Shown in pieces: positions 1 through 5,301 of a stretch of DNA of 6,280 nt. Position 1 is the stretch's first letter. Each line of letters begins with the position of its first letter. Location: positions 1 through 6,280 of the forward strand of contig CAIOTP010000201.1 in NCBI GenBank assembly GCA_903861235.1, in the 5' to 3' direction. This DNA is from an uncultured bacterium. GTDB taxonomy: Bacteria > Planctomycetota > Phycisphaerae > Phycisphaerales > SM1A02. Below the pieces are notes generated by a model that had not been told where the DNA came from, did no database searches, and saw only the letters and a program-made list of their open reading frames with translations. The position numbers and the translations under genes are program-made.

Positions 1-232
1 CCTCGACGACAGCCCGCGGATCAAGGAGCTGTTCACGCAGAAGTATCGGGGCAGCCGCTACAGCTTCGGCTATCCCGCGTGTCCGGACATGAGCGACCAG
101 GAGAAGCTCTTCCGCCTGCTCAAGCCCGAGCGCATCGGCTGCCGCCTGACCGAGAACTGGCAGATCGATCCCGAGCAGAGCACGAGCGCGATCGTGGTGC
201 ACCACCCCGAGGCGAAGTACTTCGCGGTGTGA
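1..232 (+). CDS. metH: Methionine synthase (cobalamin-dependent), C-terminal end, partial
   Basis: The left edge cuts this gene. The reading frame starts at base 2 and gives 76 residues before TGA at 230-232. The fragment is the end of the reactivation (AdoMet-binding) domain of B12-dependent methionine synthase, which transfers a methyl group from methyltetrahydrofolate to homocysteine in the cytoplasm. The activation domain remethylates oxidised cob(II)alamin using S-adenosylmethionine. Visible signature: 'RYSFGYPACPD' (fragment residues 19-29), matching the R-x-x-x-G-Y-P-A-C-P AdoMet-binding motif. It is followed by 'LLKPERIG', 'LTENWQIDPEQSTSA' and 'HHPEAKYF'. The protein stops a few residues after this last motif, as in the shorter MetH forms; the E. 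coli enzyme has a longer tail. The homocysteine, folate and cobalamin domains would lie upstream, outside the window. A stand-alone activation-domain protein cannot be excluded. Confidence 0.93.
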   Translation, partial: LDDSPRIKELFTQKYRGSRYSFGYPACPDMSDQEKLFRLLKPERIGCRLTENWQIDPEQSTSAIVVHHPEAKYFAV

Positions 233-241
233 GCGGGGGGA

Positions 242-739
242 TCATCGTCCGGAGTTCAGGATGAACCCCGGAACGGCGCCGATCGCGCGGTAGCGACGCC
301 GCGTGGCAGCCGGCAGTCGGTCGAAGCTTCTCACCATCCCGCGGCAGGCGCCTGCGCCGCACATGCAGCGCATGGTCCACACGTCGTCGGCGCCCAGCAG
401 CGTGCTGTAGTCGTGCAGCACCTCTTCGCCGGCGCGGATCGCGCGCAGCGACCGCAGCACCAGCCGTCCGCGCTCGCGCAGGATCGCCGCGTTCGGCCGG
501 CAGCCATGGTTGGCGAACTCGCCCCACTCGCCGGTGGGATCGAGGTAGCGGTCGGCGTCGAAGCGGATGCAGTTGGCCGCGCGGCGCGGCTGACCATGCC
601 ACCATCCCCACACCGTGCGCGCCGAGACCACGCGGCCGTGCAGCGGCGTGATCAGGGCTCCGGGGGTGAAGGCGCGGTTCGCCACCAACCCACGCCCGTT
701 GCGGACCCGCTCGATCCGCAGCGGTGGAAGGCGGCTCAC
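242..739 (-). CDS. SET-domain protein-lysine methyltransferase with post-SET zinc motif
   Basis: This is a 165-residue protein made almost entirely of a SET domain, the fold of AdoMet-dependent lysine methyltransferases. Visible motifs are 'GRGLVANRAF' (15-24, AdoMet-binding N-SET strand), 'NHGCRPNA' (78-85, the N-H-x-C-x-P-N signature) and 'GEEVLHDYS' (104-112, with the family tyrosine Tyr111). The post-SET 'CMCGAGACRG' (125-134) has C-x-C-x4-C spacing. Cys81 plus Cys125/127/132 match the four ligands of the post-SET zinc site known from eukaryotic enzymes such as DIM-5. The chosen start is GTG at 739, overlapping the transporter stop as GTGA. The open frame continues upstream, but there it reads as Gly/His/Arg-rich shadow of the transporter gene. 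A GGAG lies only about two bases before the GTG, so coupled translation is likely. The substrate is unknown. The gene converges on metH with a 9-base gap. Confidence 0.88.
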   Translation of the reverse strand: MSRLPPLRIERVRNGRGLVANRAFTPGALITPLHGRVVSARTVWGWWHGQPRRAANCIRFDADRYLDPTGEWGEFANHGCRPNAAILRERGRLVLRSLRAIRAGEEVLHDYSTLLGADDVWTMRCMCGAGACRGMVRSFDRLPAATRRRYRAIGAVPGFILNSGR

Positions 740-1734
740 GCCTCCGGCTCCACGGCCTTCGCGTGGTGCTCGCCGGCGTGCCCGCGTCGCGCCGTCTGCA
801 TGAGCACCACGCCACCCAGGATGAGCGCCGCGGCCAAAGCGGTTCGGGAGTCGAGCCGCTCGCCCAGGAACATCCAGCCCAGCAGCATGGCCACGAGCGG
901 ATTCACATAGGCGTAGGTGGCCACGGCTGCCGCGCTGGTGTGTCGCACCAGCCACATGTAGGCGGAGAAGCCTCCGAGCGATCCTCCGACCACCAGGAAC
1001 GCCACGGCGAGCCAGGTGCGGTCCGCCGCCGGGATCTCCGTCACGGGAGCCCAGGGCTCGGCCACCGCGCTCGCCGCCAGCAGCATGGCGCCGCCGGCGA
1101 TCATCTGCATGGCGCTTCCGATCATGGGATTGCGAGGTTGCGGCATGGCCCGGCCGAGGATGGTGCCGGCGCCCCAGAAGAGCGTGCTGCCCAGGATCAT
1201 GACGGCGCCCACGAGTTCCGAGCCTCCGATGCGGCTGCCGGCGGCCGTCGCCTCCTGGGGCGCTCTCGCCTGCCCGAGGGACCCGCTCACCAGCACCATG
1301 ATGCCCAGCAGTCCCAAGGCCATGCCCGCCAGAACCCGTGGCGAAGGCATGCCTCGCCCCGTCTGAAGGCGGTCCATGGTGACCAGCGTGATCGGCGTGC
1401 TGCCCACGATCAGCGCCGCCACACCCGTGGGCACCGGTCGGGCCAGTCCGGCGCTGAGCAGTCCGTTCGCCAGCAGGAACAGCAGGGCGCCTCCGATGAT
1501 CGCAGAGCGCCAGTACCGCCACTGTCGCAGCGAGCCCGTCTCGCCACGACCCACGGCCAGGACGATGCCCAGCAGGCACATGCCCGCCAGCGCGAATCGC
1601 GATCCGCTCAGCAGCATGGGAGGAATCCGCTGCAGGGCGATCTTGTTGCCCAGGAAGGTGCTGCCCCACAGCAGATAGACCGCCGCGAAGCAGACGGCCA
1701 GCATGAGGGTGTGCCTGCGGGTGCGCGGGGTCAC
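736..1734 (-). CDS. EamA/DMT-family transporter (YedA/RhaT-like), inner membrane
   Basis: This is a 332-residue hydrophobic protein with two EamA repeats, at about residues 13-149 and 174-314, consistent with ten transmembrane helices. That is the normal size and layout of drug/metabolite transporter exporters. Typical motifs are 'LLWGSTFLGNKIAL' in helix 1 (21-34), 'SGSRFALAG' (43-51) and, near the end of repeat 2, 'YVNPLVAMLLGWMFLGE' (276-292), the usual proline- and glutamate-containing EamA signature. Homologues export amino acids, metabolites or drugs; the substrate cannot be read from sequence. The start is taken as GTG at 1734, nine bases after a TAGCAT box. ATG at 1704 (residue 11) is an alternative that would still keep helix 1. 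The last codons overlap the SET-domain gene, suggesting a two-gene operon. It is divergent from the acyl-CoA mutase gene. Confidence 0.93.
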   Translation of the reverse strand: MTPRTRRHTLMLAVCFAAVYLLWGSTFLGNKIALQRIPPMLLSGSRFALAGMCLLGIVLAVGRGETGSLRQWRYWRSAIIGGALLFLLANGLLSAGLARPVPTGVAALIVGSTPITLVTMDRLQTGRGMPSPRVLAGMALGLLGIMVLVSGSLGQARAPQEATAAGSRIGGSELVGAVMILGSTLFWGAGTILGRAMPQPRNPMIGSAMQMIAGGAMLLAASAVAEPWAPVTEIPAADRTWLAVAFLVVGGSLGGFSAYMWLVRHTSAAAVATYAYVNPLVAMLLGWMFLGERLDSRTALAAALILGGVVLMQTARRGHAGEHHAKAVEPEA

Positions 1735-1743
1735 GGAACGTCG

Positions 1744-1749
1744 ATGCTA
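1744..1749 (-). promoter_or_regulatory. Predicted -10 box (TAGCAT) of the transporter/SET operon
   Basis: Read on the minus strand, TAGCAT ends nine bases before the GTG start of the transporter. Transcription would therefore begin at or within a few bases of the start codon. I find no convincing -35 at 16-18 bases. The box sits inside the left arm of the 11-bp inverted repeat. This is prediction by motif only. Confidence 0.5.
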
Positions 1750-1763
1750 GGGACCGGCAGGGG

Positions 1764-1792
1764 TTGGGATCGGGCGTCGAATCCCCTAGCAT
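1764..1792 (+). promoter_or_regulatory. Predicted sigma70-type promoter of the acyl-CoA mutase gene
   Basis: TTGGGA at 1764-1769 (four of six to TTGACA) lies 17 bases before TAGCAT at 1787-1792 (a TANNNT -10). Transcription would begin near 1799, giving a leader of about 15 bases before ATG 1815. This is the only promoter in the window for which I see a reasonable -35 at normal spacing. The -10 is inside the right arm of the inverted repeat. Confidence 0.55.
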
Positions 1793-1801
1793 CGGAGATT
1801 C

Positions 1802-1808
1802 GAAGGGA
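1802..1808 (+). promoter_or_regulatory. Ribosome binding site of the mutase gene
   Basis: GAAGGGA lies six bases before ATG 1815. It supports that start over the in-frame TTG at 1764, which falls on the predicted -35. It is the clearest purine-rich Shine-Dalgarno-like sequence ahead of a gene in this window. Confidence 0.55.
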
Positions 1809-1814
1809 CTCCCC

Positions 1815-3491
1815 ATGAGCACGCGAACCACGCCGTCCGCCACCTCCGCCCAGCCCACCCGGACCGCCGTCGACCCGGAGACGGTCTCGCTCTCGGGCTA
1901 CGTGATCGAGGAGCGCTACGACCCGAGGTCGGTGCCCACCCAGGATCCGAAGGACCCCGCGAAGGCGCACGCCCGCATCGGCGAGGCCGGCCAGTTCCCC
2001 TTCACGCGCGGCGTGCACAAGACCATGTACCGCAACCGCCTCTGGACCATGCGCCAGTTCGCGGGCTTCGGCAGCGCCGACGACACCAACAGGCGGTTCA
2101 AGTACCTGCTCGAGAACGCCAAGGGCACCAAGGCCAACACCGGCCTGAGCACCGCGTTCGACCTGCCCACCCTCATGGGACGCGACAGCGACGACGCCCT
2201 CAGCGCCGGCGAGGTCGGCCGCTGCGGCGTGGCGGTCTGCACCATCGAGGACATGCACCGGCTCTACGCCGACATTCCCGTGGGCGAGGTCACGGTCAGC
2301 CAGACCATCAACGGCCCGGCCGCGGTGATCTGGGCCATGTACCTGGCCATGGCGAAGGAGCGCGGCATCGGCTGGGACCAGCTCGGCGGCACGCTGCAGA
2401 ACGACATCCTGAAGGAGTTCCACAGCCAGAACGAGTTCATCTATCCGCCCGAGGCCAGCGTGAAGCTGGTGGTGGACACCATCGAGTACGCCAGCAGGCA
2501 CCTGCCGCGATGGAACAGCGTGAGCATCAGCGGCTACCACATCCGCGAGGCCGGCAGCAGCGCCACGCAGGAACTGGCCTTCACGCTCCGCGACGGCATG
2601 GAATATGTGGAGGCGTGCATGAAGCGCGGGCTGGACGTGGACGCCTTCGCGCCGCGACTCTCGTTCTTCTTCAACAGCCACAACGAGTTCTTCGAGGAGA
2701 TCTGCAAGCTGCGGGCCGCCCGGCGCATCTGGGCCAACGCCATGCGGTTCCGCTTCGGCGCCAAGCAGGAGCGCAGCTGGCTCATGCGCACGCACGTGCA
2801 GACCGCCGGCTGCAGCCTGACCGAGCAGCAGCCCCTGAACAACATCGTGCGCGTGGCCTATCAGGCCATGGCCGGCGTGCTGGGCGGCTGCCAGAGCCTG
2901 CACACCGACAGCATGGACGAGACGCTCGGCCTGCCCACGGAGCAGGCGGTGCGCGTGGCGCTCCGCACGCAGCAGATCCTGGCCCACGAGACCGGCGTTC
3001 ACCGCACGGTCGATCCGCTGGGCGGCAGCTGGTTCGTGGAGGCGCTCACCGACCGCATGGAGAGCGACGCGAACCAGCTCATCTCCGAGATCGACGACAT
3101 GGGCGGCGTGGTGAGCGGCATCCACAAGGGCTATTTCCGCCGCCAGATCGCCGAGGCGAGCTACCGCTTCGGGCAGGAGATGGAGGCGGGCGACCGCGTC
3201 ATCGTGGGCGTGAACGCCTACCCCGAGGGCAACGAGGAGCGGCAGGTGTCCATCCTGCAGATCCCGCACACCGTGGAGACGGAGCAGTGCGACCGGCTGG
3301 CGAAGTTCCGCCGCGAGCGCAGCGCCGACGGCGTGAAGCGAGCCCTGGACCGCGTGCGAGAGGACGCCCGCGAGGGACGCAACGTCATGGATGCGCTGGT
3401 GGAGGGCGCGCTGTCCCGCTGCACGCTGGGCGAGATGGTGCAGGCCCTGGCCGACGTCTACGGCCGGTACGCCGGCGGCCCGGAGTGGTGA
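1815..3491 (+). CDS. Cobalamin-dependent acyl-CoA mutase, large (catalytic) subunit; isobutyryl-CoA-mutase-like pocket
   Basis: This 558-residue protein covers the TIM-barrel substrate domain of the methylmalonyl-CoA mutase family, which performs radical carbon-skeleton rearrangement of acyl-CoAs using adenosylcobalamin. Landmarks are 'QFAGFG' (81-86), 'FDLPTLMGRDSDD' (115-127), 'GTLQNDILKEF' (192-202), 'SISGYHIREAG' (237-247, His242 matching catalytic His244 of P. shermanii), 'FAPRLSFFF' (278-286) and 'QSLHTDSMDE' (360-369). No B12-binding DxHxxG domain follows, so a separate small subunit must exist elsewhere, as in IcmA/IcmB- and archaeal-type mutases. By hand alignment, Phe82 and Gln205 replace the Tyr89/Arg207 pair that binds the methylmalonyl carboxylate. 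Phe/Gln is the isobutyryl-CoA mutase pair, so the label 'methylmalonyl-CoA mutase' may be wrong. ATG 1815 is preferred because of its ribosome binding site. The gene is probably transcribed alone. Confidence 0.93.
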   Translation: MSTRTTPSATSAQPTRTAVDPETVSLSGYVIEERYDPRSVPTQDPKDPAKAHARIGEAGQFPFTRGVHKTMYRNRLWTMRQFAGFGSADDTNRRFKYLLENAKGTKANTGLSTAFDLPTLMGRDSDDALSAGEVGRCGVAVCTIEDMHRLYADIPVGEVTVSQTINGPAAVIWAMYLAMAKERGIGWDQLGGTLQNDILKEFHSQNEFIYPPEASVKLVVDTIEYASRHLPRWNSVSISGYHIREAGSSATQELAFTLRDGMEYVEACMKRGLDVDAFAPRLSFFFNSHNEFFEEICKLRAARRIWANAMRFRFGAKQERSWLMRTHVQTAGCSLTEQQPLNNIVRVAYQAMAGVLGGCQSLHTDSMDETLGLPTEQAVRVALRTQQILAHETGVHRTVDPLGGSWFVEALTDRMESDANQLISEIDDMGGVVSGIHKGYFRRQIAEASYRFGQEMEAGDRVIVGVNAYPEGNEERQVSILQIPHTVETEQCDRLAKFRRERSADGVKRALDRVREDAREGRNVMDALVEGALSRCTLGEMVQALADVYGRYAGGPEW

Positions 3492-3506
3492 CGCCGTTCG
3501 GCGCGG

Positions 3507-3512
3507 TACTTT
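3507..3512 (+). promoter_or_regulatory. Predicted -10 box (TACTTT) of the DinB-like gene, leaderless arrangement
   Basis: TACTTT ends seven bases before ATG 3520, in the 28-base gap after the mutase stop. The intervening bases (GCCGCGC) hold no Shine-Dalgarno sequence. Transcription would start at about the ATG itself. No good -35 is seen at 16-18 bases. Confidence 0.45.
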
Positions 3513-3519
3513 GCCGCGC

Positions 3520-4023
3520 ATGAGCGACATCCAGACCGTCCGCGACATGCACGACTGGCTCCGCTGGCTGACCGACCGCTCCATGGGGGCGTGCCGTGGC
3601 CTGTCCCAGGAGGAACTGCATCGCACCTTCCCGATCGGGCTCGGAAGCGTGTTCGAGACGCTGCTGCATCTGCTGGGCGCGGAGATGGTCTGGATCGGCG
3701 TGCTCAACGGCACGGCCGACAGCGTGGTGTGGCCCGAGAAGTCCGCCTATCCCGATCTGGACGCAATCGACAAGGCTTGGAAGACGACGCGCACCGACTG
3801 GGACCGCTACCTCGGAACGCTCACGCCCGCCGAGTGCGGCCGAATCGTGGAGCGTGTGCGCGACGGGAGGACCTATCGGCAGCGAGCGATCGACGCCTGC
3901 CTGCAGGTGCCCACGCACGCGCTCTACCACAACGCGCAGCTCAGCTTCATGCTCCGAAGCATGGGCAAGTCGCTTCCGGACTCCAGCTGGATCGGCTGGG
4001 CGCGACACAAGCAGGGGCACTGA
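3520..4023 (+). CDS. DinB/YfiT-like metal-binding four-helix protein
   Basis: This is a 167-residue cytoplasmic protein of the usual DinB-superfamily length. The family forms a four-helix bundle holding one metal ion with three histidines. Characterised relatives include thiol-S-transferases such as bacillithiol or mycothiol transferases. Candidate ligands are His50 in 'LLHLLGAEMVWIG' (48-60) and His133 and His137 in 'THALYHNAQ' (132-140), spaced H-x3-H before the conserved Gln. The C-terminal 'WIGWARHKQG' (157-166) resembles the family's usual ending. The frame is open further upstream into the mutase gene, but ATG 3520 gives the family-length protein and sits seven bases after a TACTTT box. 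No thiol or damage-response gene is adjacent, so its substrate is unknown. The gene ends 50 bases before the convergent secreted-protein gene. Confidence 0.82.
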   Translation: MSDIQTVRDMHDWLRWLTDRSMGACRGLSQEELHRTFPIGLGSVFETLLHLLGAEMVWIGVLNGTADSVVWPEKSAYPDLDAIDKAWKTTRTDWDRYLGTLTPAECGRIVERVRDGRTYRQRAIDACLQVPTHALYHNAQLSFMLRSMGKSLPDSSWIGWARHKQGH

Positions 4024-4029
4024 GCCCCG

Positions 4030-4059
4030 GGCGGGATCCCGCGGGCGCGGGACCCCGCC
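4030..4059. terminator. GC-rich hairpin between convergent genes, possible bidirectional terminator
   Basis: Bases 4030-4042 pair with 4047-4059, with 12 of 13 pairs formed (one A:C mismatch at 4036/4053) and a four-base GGGC loop. The left arm contains the palindrome GCGGGATCCCGC. The hairpin starts seven bases after the DinB-like stop and lies 15 bases beyond the convergent gene's stop. There is no T-run on either side, so intrinsic termination is not assured. Confidence 0.55.
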
Positions 4060-4073
4060 GCAGGGTGATCGCC

Positions 4074-5159
4074 TCAGCGACAGGTCGCGGGGCCGAAGTT
4101 GAGCAGGATCAGGGACAGGTCGCCCTGGTCCACCTCGCCGCTGCCGTCGAGATCCGCCGAGCAGCCAGGACACGGTCCGAAGTCGAGCATGGCCAACGCC
4201 AGGTCGCCGGGATCGATCTCGCCGGTGCCGTCCAGGTCGAACGGCCTGATCCGGAGCGAGGCCTCGGCCGATTCGGAAGCCCACAGATCGTCGGGTCGGC
4301 AGGGCAGCTTGCCCACGCGCTCCTCCGGAGCCGAGTCGTCCGCCGAGGCTCCGGCCTTCAGCGTCAGCACCAGGCGGTATGCGCCGGCGTCGAGCGGCAC
4401 CGTGTCCATGGTGCCCGGCTGCACGAAGGCGAGCCCGCTCGGAACGATCAGGTCGAGTCGCCCATCGCGGACCGTGTCGGGTGTCGACCACGGGTGGTCG
4501 CGCAGGATCGCCCAGGTCATCCTCGCATGGAGCAGGTCGCCGAGCCCGTTCTCGTCGGGATCCACGACCGCGTCGCGCACGCGAATCACCATGTCCGCGG
4601 ACACGGTGGCAGGTCCGCAGAGTTCGAACGGTGCCTCCACGGTGATGTCACCGTGGAAGGAGATCGTCGCACGCCCACAGAGGGCGGCACCGTCGTCCTC
4701 GTTCGAGCAGACGGCCATCAGGAGCGACTGCAGGCTGGACTCGGATCGCTTGTCGAATGCGCATGAGACCGCCACACCCTGATCGGTGGCGATCGCGTCG
4801 CTGAGAATGGTGACCGCGGGAGCGGACGGACTGGCGGTGACGCCGGCATGGTGGCCGCAGTCGGGCGACTCCTGCACGAACAGTGGCCACGCCTGCGGCG
4901 GGACCGCCCAGGCCCATGCGGCGTCCGAGGCCGCGCACCGGGGGGTCGCGACCTGGCCCGGAGCACACTGACTGATGCGGGGGCCGCTGGCTTCCTCGGA
5001 CTTCAGGACAGCATTGACGCTGGCCACGGGCGGTCCTGCCGTCCAGCCCTGCTGCGCAAGCGCGGGAAGACCGGGCATTCCGAACGCGAGGAGCGAAACA
5101 TGGCACGCGAATCCCGAAGGGGCAGGGATCCACCGGCGAGAGGGAACTTGATGTCGCAT
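4074..5159 (-). CDS. Secreted protein with C-terminal dockerin-like calcium repeats
   Basis: This is a 361-residue exported protein of unknown function. An N-terminal signal peptide is visible: basic residues to Arg9, a hydrophobic stretch at about 17-32, and a likely cleavage after 'LPALA' (31-35), before Gln36. The middle (about 36-300) is Cys-containing and beta-like, and I recognise no enzyme motif in it. The C-terminus holds two dockerin-type calcium loops, 'DLDGTGEIDPGDL' (308-320) and 'DLDGSGEVDQGDL' (336-348). They are 28 residues apart, each is followed by a hydrophobic helix ending in FG, and they are separated by 'CPGC' (330-333). This tail is common on exported proteins of Phycisphaerae and probably serves in attachment or sorting rather than in a clostridial cellulosome. 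The start is uncertain. ATG 5159 gives a normal signal peptide; in-frame GTG 5189 adds ten residues and lies nine bases after TAGGTT. Confidence 0.85.
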   Translation of the reverse strand: MRHQVPSRRWIPAPSGFACHVSLLAFGMPGLPALAQQGWTAGPPVASVNAVLKSEEASGPRISQCAPGQVATPRCAASDAAWAWAVPPQAWPLFVQESPDCGHHAGVTASPSAPAVTILSDAIATDQGVAVSCAFDKRSESSLQSLLMAVCSNEDDGAALCGRATISFHGDITVEAPFELCGPATVSADMVIRVRDAVVDPDENGLGDLLHARMTWAILRDHPWSTPDTVRDGRLDLIVPSGLAFVQPGTMDTVPLDAGAYRLVLTLKAGASADDSAPEERVGKLPCRPDDLWASESAEASLRIRPFDLDGTGEIDPGDLALAMLDFGPCPGCSADLDGSGEVDQGDLSLILLNFGPATCR

Positions 5160-5198
5160 GACTCCAACGCCTTTCCGTCTGGAGCCCACACGTCCGCC

Positions 5199-5204
5199 AA
5201 CCTA
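5199..5204 (-). promoter_or_regulatory. Predicted -10 box (TAGGTT) of the secreted-protein gene
   Basis: On the minus strand TAGGTT ends nine bases before the alternative GTG start at 5189 and about 40 bases before ATG 5159. It therefore fits either a leaderless GTG start or a leader of about 30 bases ahead of the ATG. I see no recognisable -35. It overlaps one of only four CTAG tetramers in the window. Confidence 0.4.
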
Positions 5205-5288
5205 GTGGGTGGGCCTTCCGTGCCCTAGCGATGAAGGCAGATTCCGGCCGGGCTGACCGCATTTTCCGCGCTCTCGGACCCTGAGGGC

Positions 5289-5294
5289 TACCCT
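5289..5294 (+). promoter_or_regulatory. Predicted -10 box (TACCCT) of the membrane-protein gene, leaderless arrangement
   Basis: TACCCT ends seven bases before ATG 5302. The bases between (GTCGCCC) are pyrimidine-rich and offer no Shine-Dalgarno. Transcription would start at about the A of the ATG. The rest of the gap, from about 5205 to 5288, shows only two CCTAG copies at 5201-5205 and 5224-5228 and the short palindrome CCGGCCGG, with no small gene or RNA that I can support. Confidence 0.48.
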
Positions 5295-5301
5295 GTCGCC
5301 C

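Larger units (their letters stand above)
1742..1794. repeat. Perfect 11-bp inverted repeat in a divergent promoter region (possible operator)
   Basis: CGATGCTAGGG at 1742-1752 is exactly the reverse complement of CCCTAGCATCG at 1784-1794. The arms are 31 bases apart and their centres are 42 bp apart, about four helical turns. Each arm contains a TAGCAT that fits a -10 box, one for the leftward transporter gene and one for the rightward mutase gene. The arms match over more than the -10 hexamer. They may simply be two similar extended -10 elements, or they may be a two-site operator for a regulator acting on both promoters. The two roles are not exclusive. Confidence 0.7.

Noticed and set aside
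1764..1814. Earlier TTG start for the mutase (17 extra residues)
   Set aside because: The TTG is on the predicted -35 element, the added residues resemble no family sequence, and ATG 1815 has a suitable ribosome binding site.
724..1818. Plus-strand 364-codon open frame opposite the transporter
   Set aside because: Its product is Gln/His/Arg/Gly-rich low-complexity sequence and it is antisense to the EamA gene, which has proper membrane helices and family motifs.
740..1858. Upstream extension of the SET reading frame to a 538-residue protein
   Set aside because: The extra residues are Gly/His/Arg/Ala-rich with no domain. They are the out-of-frame reading of the well-supported transporter gene on the same strand.
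1731..3713. Minus-strand open frame of 660 codons opposite the mutase gene
   Set aside because: It is antisense to a clearly conserved enzyme and its His/Val/Leu/Ala-rich product has no domain. Long antisense frames are normal in GC-rich genes with strong third-position bias.
3591..4766. Plus-strand 391-codon open frame spanning the DinB-like gene, the hairpin and the secreted-protein gene
   Set aside because: It crosses two supported genes and a convergent junction, and its translation is compositionally typical of a shadow frame.
5160..5301. Possible small RNA or small gene in the divergent gap
   Set aside because: There is no stable long hairpin, no T-run and no start codon with a supported short frame. 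Only promoter-like elements are seen.
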